DNA of 64,000 nt, from contig JBFWMF010000017.1 of NCBI GenBank assembly GCA_050251735.1, positions 13,995 through 77,994 of the forward strand. Reading direction: 5' to 3'. Every line of letters starts with the position of its first letter. Within the stretch, counting starts at the first letter, position 1. Positions 1 through 8,786 of the stretch are shown one piece after another. The stretch comes from Desulfitobacterium sp050251735 (GTDB lineage Bacteria; Bacillota; Desulfitobacteriia; Desulfitobacteriales; Desulfitobacteriaceae). The position numbers and the translations under genes are program-made. The notes beneath the pieces are model-generated. The model did no database searches, was not told the origin of the DNA, and saw only the letters and a program-made list of their open reading frames with translations.

Positions 1-1829
1 AGCTGACCCCCTTCATCATGGCCGATATAGCCAGGAGGCGCTCCCACTAAGCGGGATACCGCATGCTTTTCCATATACTCGGACATATCGATACGTACTA
101 GAGCATCGTCCTCACCGAATAATGCTTCGGCTAAAGCACGAGCGAGCTCGGTCTTCCCTACCCCAGTAGGTCCAAGGAATATAAAGGAGCCGACGGGACG
201 TTTGGGGTCCTTCAAGCCTGCTCTGGCCCGGCGTACAGCACGGGATACGGCCTTTACAGCATCCTCTTGTCCGACCACCCGTTGATGAAGGGTCTCTTCA
301 AGGCGGAGGAGTCGTTCACTTTCTTCTTGAGCCAGCTTCTTCACAGGGATTCCTGTCCAGCTCGCCACGATCTGAGCGATGTCATCGGCGGTTACTTGAC
401 TTTCCTTAACATCCCGCTTGCTCTCCCAAGAGTTGCGCAATTGGGCAAGCTCTTCCCGAAGTTGGTGTTCTTCATCACGGAATTTAGCAGCCTTTTCAAA
501 TTCCTGACTGGAGACAGCCGCTTCCTTTTCACTCTTGAGAGCATCAATCTTTTCTTCTAAGGATTGCAGATCCGGAGGAGCGGTAAAGGCTGTCAAGCGA
601 ACCCGAGAAGCCGCTTCGTCCATCAAGTCGATGGCTTTGTCCGGCAGGAAGCGGTCGGAAATATAGCGATCGGACATCTTCACCGCAGCTTCAATCGCTT
701 CATCGGTAATCTTCGTCCGGTGATGGGCTTCATAGCGATCCCGTAAACCATAGAGAATCTGAATAGCCTGCTCGACAGTAGGTTCGCCCACCTTAATGGG
801 TTGGAACCGCCGCTCAAGGGCCGGATCCTTTTCTATATATTTACGGTATTCATCTAAGGTGGTAGCTCCAATGCATTGCAGTTCGCCACGAGCTAAGGCC
901 GGTTTTAAAATATTAGCAGCATCGATGGCCCCTTCCGCCGCCCCGGCGCCGATCAGGGTATGAAGCTCATCGATAAAGACGATAATCTTGCCATCGACTC
1001 GTATTTCTTCCATAACCTTTTTAAGGCGTTCTTCAAATTCTCCACGATACTTACTACCGGCGACCACAGCAGAAAGATCCAAGGTGACCACCCGTTTGCC
1101 CGCTAAGGTCTCAGGGACTTTATTTGAGATAATCCTTTGGGCCAAGCCCTCAGCAATAGCAGTTTTACCCACGCCCGGTTCACCGATCAGAACCGGGTTA
1201 TTTTTGGTCCGGCGGCTGAGCACTTGAACTACCCGCTCAATCTCATCATCCCGGCCTACTACCGGATCCAGCTTGCCATCCCGAGCCTGCTGAGTCAGAT
1301 CGCGACCGAATTCATTCAAAGCCGGTGTGTTCGAGGGCCCGGCATTCTTGGAATTGCTATTGCCGGGGTTTCCGTTAGGCATGGGGGTATCATCAGGCTG
1401 TCCACCCAGCAACTGGACCACTTGCTTCCAGATTCTCTCCGGGCTTACCCCGAGATTGCGCAGGACTCGCGCGGCGACCCCTTCCCCCTCCATAAGGAGA
1501 CCGAGGAGGAGATGCTCAGTACCTACATAACTCACCCCATGACGACGAGCTTCTTCGTTAGCTAATTCTAAAATCCGTTTGACCCGGGGAGTAAGACTAA
1601 CTTCGCCTTCATATGGCTCGCCAATACCGGTTAAATTCCCGATTTGCTCCCGAATCTTTTCCGGTGTTACCCCTATTCCCAGCAGGGACTTAGCCGCAAT
1701 TCCTTCACCTTCATCGACTAAACCGAGTAGAAGGTGCTCTGTCCCAATAACATTAGACCCCATACGTTGGGCCTCTTCTGCAGCAAACTGCAGAGCTTTT
1801 AATGCCTTTTCCGTAAATTTTTCATTCAT
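1..1829 (-). CDS. clpC: ClpC, AAA+ unfoldase of the Clp protease (3' end outside window)
   Basis: Hexameric AAA+ unfoldase that feeds proteins to ClpP; in Gram-positives it degrades misfolded and arginine-phosphorylated proteins. About 609 codons are present and the C-terminal end lies beyond position 1. Visible in order: two N-terminal Clp repeats (residues 1-145, each with a TEHLLLGL motif), D1 Walker A GEPGVGKT near residue 214, a UVR-like coiled segment near 430, and D2 Walker A GPTGVGKT near 552. The ATG at 1829 overlaps the mcsB stop by 8 bases, so the two are translationally coupled. It is the last gene seen of the ctsR-mcsA-mcsB-clpC operon and should be repressed by CtsR. Family assignment is certain from motifs and context. 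Confidence 0.98.
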   Translation of the reverse strand, partial: MNEKFTEKALKALQFAAEEAQRMGSNVIGTEHLLLGLVDEGEGIAAKSLLGIGVTPEKIREQIGNLTGIGEPYEGEVSLTPRVKRILELANEEARRHGVSYVGTEHLLLGLLMEGEGVAARVLRNLGVSPERIWKQVVQLLGGQPDDTPMPNGNPGNSNSKNAGPSNTPALNEFGRDLTQQARDGKLDPVVGRDDEIERVVQVLSRRTKNNPVLIGEPGVGKTAIAEGLAQRIISNKVPETLAGKRVVTLDLSAVVAGSKYRGEFEERLKKVMEEIRVDGKIIVFIDELHTLIGAGAAEGAIDAANILKPALARGELQCIGATTLDEYRKYIEKDPALERRFQPIKVGEPTVEQAIQILYGLRDRYEAHHRTKITDEAIEAAVKMSDRYISDRFLPDKAIDLMDEAASRVRLTAFTAPPDLQSLEEKIDALKSEKEAAVSSQEFEKAAKFRDEEHQLREELAQLRNSWESKRDVKESQVTADDIAQIVASWTGIPVKKLAQEESERLLRLEETLHQRVVGQEDAVKAVSRAVRRARAGLKDPKRPVGSFIFLGPTGVGKTELARALAEALFGEDDALVRIDMSEYMEKHAVSRLVGAPPGYIGHDEGGQ

Positions 1830-2907
1830 GATGGTTTCCACCTTCCTTATTGGTCTCTTTAACTTCACTCATAGCCATGCGCACAAAGTTGGCCCGCTGC
1901 TCATCCCGTTGTTCCGGGGTGAGTTCTTTTTCGAAAATATATTGCAAGGAAGCAGGCAGGGTCTCGACGAGCAAGGTGCTAAAGCTACGCTTGTGGGGAG
2001 GTAGTATACCCATGTCTACCCCCAGCCTATCTAAGGATAAGCTTTGCAGTGCATCCTCTGATTTGAGTAACCTGGCATTTTCTAACGTACCCCTTGCCCT
2101 CCAGACTTTATCTTCAAGAGTTATTCGAGCCTCTCGAGCCAAGCTCTCCCGAGCATGGACTTCTTGCTCAATAATCTGACGAGTCACAGCTTCCAGATGG
2201 GTCAGGGTGTCCTCTTCACTCTTGCCCAGGGTAATCTGATTGGATACCTGATAGATATGCCCAAAGGCTTGAGAGCCTTCTCCGTAGAGTCCCCGCACCG
2301 CCAAACCCAGATGATTAAGGGCTCCCAGTAGTTGCTGGACCCGATGAGTCATAACAAGTGCCGGTATATGGACCATCACCGAGGCCCGCATGCCTGTCCC
2401 GACATTCGTGGGGCAAGCGGTCAGATAACCTTCATTTTCTCGATAAGCCAGATCCAAGCGATGTTCCAACTCATCATCTAGGGTATTGGCTAAGTGAAAG
2501 GCCTCTTTTAACTGATTCCCCGGGAGAAGAACCTGAATTCTGAGATGATCCTCTTCATTCACCATCACCGAAACCCGATGATCAGGATTTATGGCTACCC
2601 CCCGGGCTCCTCTTGCACTCACAAGAGCCGGGCTGATCAAATGTTTTTCGATCAGCACATATTGCTCTATCGGGGTCAAATCCTTGATTGAGTAATAGGT
2701 GAGCTTCTGACCATCAATCGCCAGCTCCTCCAGTTGCTGAGAAACCTTCTCCTCAACCTCTTGAGAAGCTTCCTGGGAAAGCCCCAAAGGAAAAGGAACT
2801 CCCTCCAGATTGCGGGCTAGACGAATCCGGCTGCTCAAGACCACAGGCATATCCGGCCTTTCCTTCATCCATTCACTGTGTTTTAGTAAGTGCTCTTTTC
2901 TCTCCAT
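1822..2907 (-). CDS. mcsB: McsB, protein arginine kinase
   Basis: Phosphagen-kinase-fold enzyme that phosphorylates arginines on CtsR and on damaged proteins, marking them for ClpCP. 361 residues, normal for the family. Seen: SSRIRLARN near the N terminus, NEEDHLRIQ (the catalytic NEEDH motif), CPTNVGTG with the conserved cysteine, and a C-terminal RDEQRANFVRMAM segment. A longer reading frame begins at 2982, but the ATG at 2907 has a GGGGGAG site just upstream and gives the family-standard start MERKEHL, four bases after the mcsA stop. Activated by McsA in known systems; operon context fits. Very secure call. Confidence 0.97.
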   Translation of the reverse strand: MERKEHLLKHSEWMKERPDMPVVLSSRIRLARNLEGVPFPLGLSQEASQEVEEKVSQQLEELAIDGQKLTYYSIKDLTPIEQYVLIEKHLISPALVSARGARGVAINPDHRVSVMVNEEDHLRIQVLLPGNQLKEAFHLANTLDDELEHRLDLAYRENEGYLTACPTNVGTGMRASVMVHIPALVMTHRVQQLLGALNHLGLAVRGLYGEGSQAFGHIYQVSNQITLGKSEEDTLTHLEAVTRQIIEQEVHARESLAREARITLEDKVWRARGTLENARLLKSEDALQSLSLDRLGVDMGILPPHKRSFSTLLVETLPASLQYIFEKELTPEQRDEQRANFVRMAMSEVKETNKEGGNHHE

Positions 2908-2911
2908 CGTC

Positions 2912-3409
2912 TCACTCCCCCAGCTTCTGCTCGAGTTCTCGTATTTGATCGCGAACCGTCGCGGCTGCTTCAAATTCTTCATTGCGAATGAGTTGCTGAA
3001 GCTTTTCTTTAAGTTTTTTGGCCTCCATTTTTTCCCGGAGGGATGCTCCTTTGCGAGCAGGAATCTTACCTACATGGTAGCCACCCCCATGGATCTTCCG
3101 CAGGATGGGCTCCAGCTCTGCATGAAATTTATCATAACAGCCACTGCAACCCAGCTTACCGGCTTGGGTGATTTCAGAAAGCCGGCGTCCACATTGTGGG
3201 CAGGCTTCTTCCCGCAAGGCTTTGGAGTTAGTAGTGACACTAAAAAGCGACTGCAAAAAATCCGGAATGATGCCCGGATTGAAGACAAAGCTTACTTCCG
3301 GGGCATTTTTGGCACATTGATCACATATAAAAAGCTTGACCATTTCTCCATTGTCTATTTTGGTGATTTGGACATTAGCCTCTCTTTGCTGACAATGTTG
3401 ACATAGCAT
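2912..3409 (-). CDS. mcsA: McsA, zinc-binding activator of McsB
   Basis: 165-residue partner of the arginine kinase. Four CxxC pairs are visible (CQHC at residue 3, CDQC near 29, CPQC near 71, CSGC near 90), fitting the two zinc-finger units of McsA, followed by a charged linker and a C-terminal UVR motif (residues 125-160, NEEFEAAATVRDQIREL). In Bacillus McsA stimulates McsB and links CtsR release to metal and heat stress; that role here is inferred from family and operon position. It sits between ctsR (17-base gap) and mcsB (4-base gap). Confidence 0.96.
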   Translation of the reverse strand: MLCQHCQQREANVQITKIDNGEMVKLFICDQCAKNAPEVSFVFNPGIIPDFLQSLFSVTTNSKALREEACPQCGRRLSEITQAGKLGCSGCYDKFHAELEPILRKIHGGGYHVGKIPARKGASLREKMEAKKLKEKLQQLIRNEEFEAAATVRDQIRELEQKLGE

Positions 3410-3426
3410 GTGGTTCCCTCCTGTTC

Positions 3427-3897
3427 TCAGTGCAAATCCTCTCGACCTAAAGTCAGCAGGATTCGCTTCATGATATGAGCTCGTAGACTATTGGTTTTGA
3501 TATTTTCCAGTCCTAAGGTGTCTCGGTGGAGAATCGTCTTGATAATTTCCTCTTCCCGTCGCGTGACAAGTTCATCTTCATAGAGACGTTGCAGTAGATC
3601 ATTCGCTCGATTCTCCGTTAACTGATTGCCAATTAACTGTTTCATGATGTTTTGGAATTCCCCATCATCACTAAAGCTCAAACGAACAATCCTGAGATAG
3701 CCACCACCACCCCGACGACTCTCCACTAAATAACCTCGATCTATAGAAAAGCGAGTATCCAGCACATAATTAATTTGAGATGGAGCGCAGGAAAATTCCT
3801 CCGCAAGAATACCTCGCTGGAGGGTGATAAAGCCCTCTGTTGATTGTTCTATGATTCGCTTCAAATGCATCTCAATACGGTCCGCAAGATTTCCCAT
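3427..3897 (-). CDS. ctsR: CtsR, heat-shock/protein-quality repressor
   Basis: Dimeric winged-HTH repressor of clp genes, inactivated by heat and by McsB arginine phosphorylation. The tetraglycine wing RRGGGGYLRIVR that acts as the thermosensor and DNA contact is present near residue 60. A reading frame extends to 3918, but the ATG at 3897 gives the usual start MGNLADRIE and has a GGGAG ribosome site 8 bases upstream. 156 residues, normal length. First gene of the operon and autoregulated, because four GGTCA half sites lie directly upstream on the same strand. Confidence 0.97.
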   Translation of the reverse strand: MGNLADRIEMHLKRIIEQSTEGFITLQRGILAEEFSCAPSQINYVLDTRFSIDRGYLVESRRGGGGYLRIVRLSFSDDGEFQNIMKQLIGNQLTENRANDLLQRLYEDELVTRREEEIIKTILHRDTLGLENIKTNSLRAHIMKRILLTLGREDLH

Positions 3898-3917
3898 ATA
3901 CGACACTCCCTTGATCA

Positions 3918-3950
3918 TGACATTCTTTGACCTTATGACCTTCTCTGACC
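3918..3950 (-). promoter_or_regulatory. Tandem CtsR operator
   Basis: On the minus strand four GGTCA-like heptads begin at plus positions 3946, 3936, 3928 and 3918 (the last is TGTCA). They form two pairs, each with 10-base periodicity as in the known CtsR consensus GGTCAAAN3GGTCAAA, separated by 8 bases. They lie between the promoter and the ctsR start, so binding would block transcription. Confidence 0.85.
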
Positions 3951-3959
3951 TTTAATAGT

Positions 3960-3987
3960 ATTTTACCCCAAAATGTTCTTTTTGCAA
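3960..3987 (-). promoter_or_regulatory. Sigma-A promoter of the ctsR operon
   Basis: Minus-strand TTGCAA at 3987-3982 and TAAAAT at 3965-3960 with a 16-base spacer, immediately upstream of the CtsR boxes. Inference from consensus only. Confidence 0.6.
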
Positions 3988-4083
3988 AGACTCTAAAGAA
4001 CTTTTTGCAGATTTTCTTCATCGAGTCCCTAGCCTATCTTTTGCAAAATCCTCTCATCCTCATTCGTCATACTAAAAATACAG

Positions 4084-4127
4084 TAAAATAAAAAACTTCG
4101 TCTTCGCCTATTAGGCAAAGACGAAGT
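4084..4127 (-). terminator. Intrinsic terminator after the 109-residue membrane protein gene
   Basis: 14-bp stem (one mismatch) of 4095-4108 with 4114-4127, 5-base loop, followed on the minus strand by a T-rich run. The stop codon of the gene is inside the hairpin. Confidence 0.85.
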
Positions 4128-4440
4128 ATGCCCACGTCCCTAAGGTAATACACCCCATCACCGATAATAAGATATACACTTTTGTACCTGACCAAAAAAG
4201 CGTCGGATCACCCTCGTCATCCAGGTCATTCTTGTCTGGCTCAGGGTCATTTTGAGCAGTAAACTTACTTCTAACCCGAGGTTCATGACTAAGAGAGACG
4301 GATGCGTCCTTTGGGACTGCCGGATCGATGGTACTTCGTAAAGGGCCTTCCGATCGAGCGGATAGATCCTCCCAATGAATCGTTCCTTTTAATAAGTAAT
4401 CAATCTCTTCAGGTGTCAACCGAATCTCTTTTTCTTTCAT
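4111..4440 (-). CDS. Small single-pass membrane protein, unknown function
   Basis: 109 residues, not recognised. The first 85 residues are charged and hydrophilic (MKEKEIRLTPEEIDYLLKG start); one hydrophobic segment near residues 88-108 suggests a C-terminal tail anchor with most of the protein in the cytoplasm. An AGGAG site lies about 12 bases upstream of the ATG. It is followed immediately by a good terminator and lies between ctsR and uspA on the same strand, each apparently transcribed alone. Real gene by start site, terminator and composition; role unknown. Confidence 0.7.
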   Translation of the reverse strand: MKEKEIRLTPEEIDYLLKGTIHWEDLSARSEGPLRSTIDPAVPKDASVSLSHEPRVRSKFTAQNDPEPDKNDLDDEGDPTLFWSGTKVYILLSVMGCITLGTWAYFVFA

Positions 4441-4501
4441 AGCTATCTTACGCTCCTGTTGCTGGGTTAGTCTTGCACTTCTTGGTATTCTTTATTAAAG
4501 T

Positions 4502-4526
4502 AAAAAAACCTGCTCCTGGGAGCAGG
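4502..4526 (-). terminator. Intrinsic terminator of the UspA gene
   Basis: Stem CCTGCTC/GAGCAGG with a minus-strand run of seven T, directly after the stop at 4536. Confidence 0.85.
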
Positions 4527-4535
4527 GCTAAAGTC

Positions 4536-4964
4536 CTATTTTATGAGCAGGACCGGGCAGGGTGCCTTTTGGAGAACGCGCTGACTGACGCTACCCAGGA
4601 CAGAACCTGTGATTGGTCCATAGCCGTGACTACCGATAATCACCAAATCAATCTCATCCTGCTTGATCTGATCGATGATTTTCATGACAGGATGGCCGAT
4701 CTCTAAAACGGTACGAACAGGCACCTCTCCCGTATCAATCCCCGCGAGGGTAGCCTCCAAGGCCAATTCAGCATTTTTCAAGATATCTTCTTGGGACATG
4801 GTAAATCCATAGGACACAGTATATCCCCAAAGGGCCTGTGGTGTATAAGTAACATGCATAAGTACGATCTCTGCTCCGAATTGTTTTGCAAGTTCAAGGG
4901 CTGTTTTATAAGCACGTGCCGAAAATTCTGAGGCATCTGTTGGGACGAGTATTTTTTTGTACAT
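4536..4964 (-). CDS. Universal stress protein, UspA family
   Basis: 142-residue soluble alpha/beta protein. It starts with the family's beta-strand MYKKILVPTD and carries the nucleotide-binding pattern GSHGYG followed by GSVSQRVL near the C terminus (the G-x2-G-x9-GS motif), which marks the ATP-binding subclass. Single domain, normal length. Monocistronic: own terminator downstream, next gene divergent. In anaerobes such proteins are induced by starvation and respiratory stress; the specific trigger here is not visible. Confidence 0.93.
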   Translation of the reverse strand: MYKKILVPTDASEFSARAYKTALELAKQFGAEIVLMHVTYTPQALWGYTVSYGFTMSQEDILKNAELALEATLAGIDTGEVPVRTVLEIGHPVMKIIDQIKQDEIDLVIIGSHGYGPITGSVLGSVSQRVLQKAPCPVLLIK

Positions 4965-5099
4965 AGATAATCCTCCCTTCTATTGAAAGACCCCTGTTCA
5001 GGGAATTCTTTCTTGTCTTAATTTTAAGTAGTTATTTTTCAAAAAGCAACTTATAATAGTAATTTGAAACGCCACATTTAAAAGATATCTGAAATTAAT

Positions 5100-6446
5100 A
5101 TGATTAAAACGTTTAAAACACAGAAAGAAGTGGAGAACTTGCAGTTCGCTTTTAAAACATCACGCTATGGCTGGAGCAGTTGGAGCATCTTAGTCATAGC
5201 CTTTATTACTGTCTTTTTTCATCGACTATCGGTGGGTTCAGTGGCTGATCAGCTGACCCAAGAAATCCCCATGAATGCCTTAACTCTAGGGAACTTGACT
5301 GCTATGAACTACTACGCTTATGCCCTTATGCAGATTCCCGTCGGCATTCTCGTTGACCGCATCGGCGTTCGCAAAATTAACTTCTGCGGACTCTTGATCA
5401 CTGCAGCAGGAAGCATCCTTTTTGGTTTAGCTCATAATCTAGAAACTGCCTACCTCTCCCGTTTCTTAGTCGGAATCGGTTCCTCAGTCATCATCGTCTC
5501 GATCTTTAAGATTCAAGCCACTTGGTTTCCCCTCTCGCGTTTCTCAGCCCTTTCAGGGCTTACCTCCTTTTTTGGAAATTTCGGCTCTTTGCTTGCTCTC
5601 TACCCACTGTCCTTTGTATCTATGGCCTTTGGCTGGCGGAATGTCTTTTATTGGATGGCGGTCGTATCCCTGGTACTTGCCCTCTTGGTTCTTTGGGGCG
5701 TACATGATGTCCAGCCCAAGCTTAGGGATCCTGACCGAGATGAGCAAAAAAAGGCCTCCCCCCAAGTAGCCACCACCACCGAGATCAACTCACAAGAGCA
5801 GATCAATCCCCCCCAGGAGAAACCTGTCCCCTTTATGAGCTTCTTAAGAGAAAGCTTACGCAGTGTGCTGAAAAACCCTCGAACCTGGCCCAATATCCTT
5901 ACCCTCTTTGCCTTTACCGGTTCCAGCACCACTTTGCTGGGGCTTTGGGGAATTCCCTTAATTACGCAAATTTACGGCCTGGATAAAGCGACCGCGGCCG
6001 GCTATGTGACTTTTGCTACCTTTGGCTTTATTCTCGGAGCTCCCCTCGTCTCCCTATGGGTTCGCTTGCTGAAAGGTATTCGCACCGCCCTCTTAGCCGG
6101 CACAGGCCTTAATCTCCTACTGTGGATCTATATCACCGTGATTGCGGCAGGACGACCGCCAGTTCAGCTCTGGCCCTTATTTTTCTTTCTATTCGGACTC
6201 CTAATTATGACCCATATTCTTGCTTTTTCTAATGTCACTGCCGTCAATTCTTTAAAATACAGTGGCATTGCAACAGCAGTTACCAATATGGCTGAATTCA
6301 TCGGTAGCTCTATCGCCAGTCTTACCATCGGATTAGTGCTAGACCATAGCGGTAACGCCGGCGCTGCTTGGTGGATTATCCTGTTCATGGCTGCTTTAAG
6401 CTTTATCGCAGCTCTCTTAATAAAGGAACAGCCGATCGACTCTTAA
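5100..6446 (+). CDS. MFS permease, substrate unknown
   Basis: 448-residue major facilitator with two six-helix halves joined by a long charged loop (residues 205-245). After helix 2 the MFS loop signature is seen as PVGILVDRIGVRK. The start is the first ATG of the frame, but no good ribosome site precedes it, so a slightly later start is possible. It is divergent from uspA. Family members include organic-anion and nitrate-type carriers; nothing in the sequence decides the substrate. Confidence 0.85.
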   Translation: MIKTFKTQKEVENLQFAFKTSRYGWSSWSILVIAFITVFFHRLSVGSVADQLTQEIPMNALTLGNLTAMNYYAYALMQIPVGILVDRIGVRKINFCGLLITAAGSILFGLAHNLETAYLSRFLVGIGSSVIIVSIFKIQATWFPLSRFSALSGLTSFFGNFGSLLALYPLSFVSMAFGWRNVFYWMAVVSLVLALLVLWGVHDVQPKLRDPDRDEQKKASPQVATTTEINSQEQINPPQEKPVPFMSFLRESLRSVLKNPRTWPNILTLFAFTGSSTTLLGLWGIPLITQIYGLDKATAAGYVTFATFGFILGAPLVSLWVRLLKGIRTALLAGTGLNLLLWIYITVIAAGRPPVQLWPLFFFLFGLLIMTHILAFSNVTAVNSLKYSGIATAVTNMAEFIGSSIASLTIGLVLDHSGNAGAAWWIILFMAALSFIAALLIKEQPIDS

Positions 6447-6615
6447 ATATTAAAGAAAACTTGGCTGGTGTCAAGCCTTTGGCGAAGACAGCTGCCTAGT
6501 TGCCCTTATACTGGAAGAAAGTATGCAACGAGGTTATACTTTCTGAAAGTGAAATAAAAGCGAAGAGCCCCCGTCGGAGTTCCTCACTTTTTAGATCCTC
6601 TGTATCTTATTCATA

Positions 6616-6636
6616 TTGGCCTTCGGCCAAATTTTT
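6616..6636. terminator. Small bidirectional terminator between the MFS gene and rubrerythrin
   Basis: Stem TTGGCC/GGCCAA with a TTC loop and T-rich flank on both strands (ATTTTTC on plus). Only 6 bp, so efficiency is uncertain. Confidence 0.5.
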
Positions 6637-6640
6637 CTTA

Positions 6641-7225
6641 TTAATACTCTTCAGGTAGTGGCTTGAAGTAACCTTGAGGATGTTGACAAGCTGGGCAAAG
6701 ATCGGGAGCGTCAGCACCTTCATGAACATAACCACAGTTCTCACATTTCCAGGAGAGCTTTTCTTCTTTTTTGTAGAGGGTACCGTTTTCCAAGTTTTTA
6801 GCTAAGTTTTTATAGCGATTCTCGTGATGTCCTTCTACAGAGGCAATCTTGCGGAAAGCTACAGCAATGTCTTTATAGCCTTCTTCGTCCGCGATATCTG
6901 CAAAGTGCGAGTATGCTTCAACTTCCTCTCCTTCTCCGGCAGCCGCGGATTTCAGGTTTGCTAAGGTATCCCGCAGGTTAAGTGGGTATTCCCCAGTAAC
7001 ATGGAAGGATTCCGCTTGGTCACCGGCATATTTTTGCAAGAACTTATAGAACACCTTTGCATGTTCTTTTTCATTATCTGCTGTAGAAATGAAGATGTTT
7101 TGAATCGCTTGATGTCCTTCATTCTTAGCGGTACCAGCATAAAAAGTGTAACGATTGCGCGCTTGGGACTCTCCTACGAAAGCATCCACCAAGTTTTGAA
7201 ATGTCCTTGAATCTTTAAAATCCAT
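6641..7225 (-). CDS. rbr: Rubrerythrin
   Basis: Non-heme diiron peroxidase that removes hydrogen peroxide in anaerobes, taking electrons from NADH through rubredoxin-type carriers. 194 residues: four-helix ferritin-like domain (residues 1-150) with diiron ligands in ESQARNRY, EKEHAKVF, EVEAYSHF and EGHHENRY, then a rubredoxin-like zinc ribbon with CENC near 161 and CPAC near 177. Start supported by TTAGGGAGG 10 bases upstream. Cytoplasmic, transcribed alone. The AT-rich 300 bases upstream hold its promoter region; a Per-type operator is possible but poor. Confidence 0.97.
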   Translation of the reverse strand: MDFKDSRTFQNLVDAFVGESQARNRYTFYAGTAKNEGHQAIQNIFISTADNEKEHAKVFYKFLQKYAGDQAESFHVTGEYPLNLRDTLANLKSAAAGEGEEVEAYSHFADIADEEGYKDIAVAFRKIASVEGHHENRYKNLAKNLENGTLYKKEEKLSWKCENCGYVHEGADAPDLCPACQHPQGYFKPLPEEY

Positions 7226-7524
7226 CTAATACAAACCTCCCTAATTATTATTTTGGTAGTGTGCCAAGTACTGAATAATTTCATACTGTGCAACTCTACT
7301 TTGTTATTTTCTTCATAACCACGGTTTTTTCCTGCCTTTCTCGATAGTTTTTTAATATAATTATAATTTTCATCTAGCTCAGCTTGCTGCCTTTTTTACG
7401 TCTAAAGCCCTGGACTGACCTCATTCCTCTACATTTCTCCAGAGGGGTGCATTGTTATTTTCCAGTTGGAGTGGTAAGTTATTAGAGCGTCCACAATTAT
7501 TTTGCGAAGAGGTTATAACCATTT
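7226..7524. other. Divergent intergenic region between rubrerythrin and an MFS gene
   Basis: 299 bases, AT-rich, without an open frame of its own. It must contain the promoters for both neighbours. An imperfect PerR-like sequence (10 of 14 consensus positions) lies near 7350; nothing stronger is visible. Confidence 0.5.
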
Positions 7525-8748
7525 ATGGAGTCTCAACAGATCACTAAATTTAACATCCCGAGGCCTATACTTATCTTAATCATCGGCGGTTTTATCCATT
7601 CGGTGGGTAACTCTTTTATGTGGCCACTGAACAGCATTTTTATGCATAATATTCTTGGGCGTTCCTTGACCGAAGCAGGAACGCTTATATCTCTACAAGC
7701 CTTAGCTACTTTAGTCGGACAATTTATTAGTGGTGTTTTAGCCGATCGCTTTGGCTCACGCCGCGTTATGATCTACGGCTTGATCGGAGCAATTGCGCCT
7801 TTAGTCTTGATCGGGATCTTCCCCATCTGGGAAGTGTATGCTCCTTGCATCTTGTTTTTCGGCTTCGCTATTGCCTTCATCTTCGTCCCTATCAATGCCA
7901 TGATTTTTACCCTTTGGCCGGAGGGCGGGCGTCGGGGTTTCAATCTACTTTATGTGTTTAACAATGCCGGAGTAGCCGTGGGAACCGCTTTAAGCGGATT
8001 CATTGCTGCCATATCTTTTAAGTTGGTTTTCCTCCTTAATGGCTTTTCCTTTTTCATTTACCTTCTCATGGTACTCTTTCTCCTGCCTGTGGCGGATACA
8101 CTTGGAAAGCCCCTAACCCGATCCAAGGTAAAGGTGCCCATTTTCCATGACCGAGGTTTTCCTGTCCTGATCGCCCTCTGCGCAGGAATCTTCCTTATGT
8201 GGGGTGCTTATATTCAGATCAACACGATTCTCCCTGTGACTATGACCAACTTAGGCTATTCCTTACCCCAATACAGCATCCTTTGGACTCTGAATGGAAT
8301 CATTATCGTAACCTTTCAGCCCGTCATCAGCTGGATAATCCGCCATTGGGCTCCTACCCTCTCACGACAGTTTTATTTTTCCTGCATCTTCTACGGGCTG
8401 GGTTTTCTCATGCTCCTTGGCAATCTTCCCTATCCTTCCTACTTTATTATGATGCTTATTATCACCCTTGGGGAAATGTTGGTCCTCCCCGGCGTTCCTG
8501 CCGCCGCTGCTCTTATCGCACCGGAAGGAAAAACCGGAACCTATCAAGGGGTAGTGGCCGGCGCCTCCTCCGGGGGGCGAGCACTTGGCCCCATCTTGGG
8601 TGGATTAGCCTTTGATTTGTATGGCGGACACATGGCTTGGTGGCTGGCCCTAACCTTTGTGATCCTTGCCTTCTTCCCCTTCTATCTCTATCAGCGTCGC
8701 GAAAGAACCTTTAGTCAAAAAGTAGAAATACACGAACAAGCTTTATAA
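7525..8748 (+). CDS. MFS multidrug-type permease
   Basis: 407-residue, 12-helix major facilitator. The cytoplasmic loop after helix 2 reads GVLADRFGSRR, a textbook MFS A-motif, and the C-terminal half has GASSGGRALGPILGG, like the drug-efflux antiporter motif. Start ATG at 7525 with GAAGAGG about 12 bases upstream. Followed after 38 bases by the Nudix gene on the same strand, so the two may be co-transcribed. Export of a drug or metabolite is inferred from the motif only. Confidence 0.85.
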   Translation: MESQQITKFNIPRPILILIIGGFIHSVGNSFMWPLNSIFMHNILGRSLTEAGTLISLQALATLVGQFISGVLADRFGSRRVMIYGLIGAIAPLVLIGIFPIWEVYAPCILFFGFAIAFIFVPINAMIFTLWPEGGRRGFNLLYVFNNAGVAVGTALSGFIAAISFKLVFLLNGFSFFIYLLMVLFLLPVADTLGKPLTRSKVKVPIFHDRGFPVLIALCAGIFLMWGAYIQINTILPVTMTNLGYSLPQYSILWTLNGIIIVTFQPVISWIIRHWAPTLSRQFYFSCIFYGLGFLMLLGNLPYPSYFIMMLIITLGEMLVLPGVPAAAALIAPEGKTGTYQGVVAGASSGGRALGPILGGLAFDLYGGHMAWWLALTFVILAFFPFYLYQRRERTFSQKVEIHEQAL

Positions 8749-8786
8749 TATACAAAGCTTTATACAATACAAAAGGATGTATGCTC

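Noticed and set aside
267..2543. Plus-strand frames across clpC, mcsB and mcsA
   Set aside because: Shadows of the minus-strand genes; the heat-shock proteins match along their whole length.
7340..7370. PerR box for rubrerythrin
   Set aside because: Only about 10 of 14 consensus positions in a very AT-rich region; not counted as a site.
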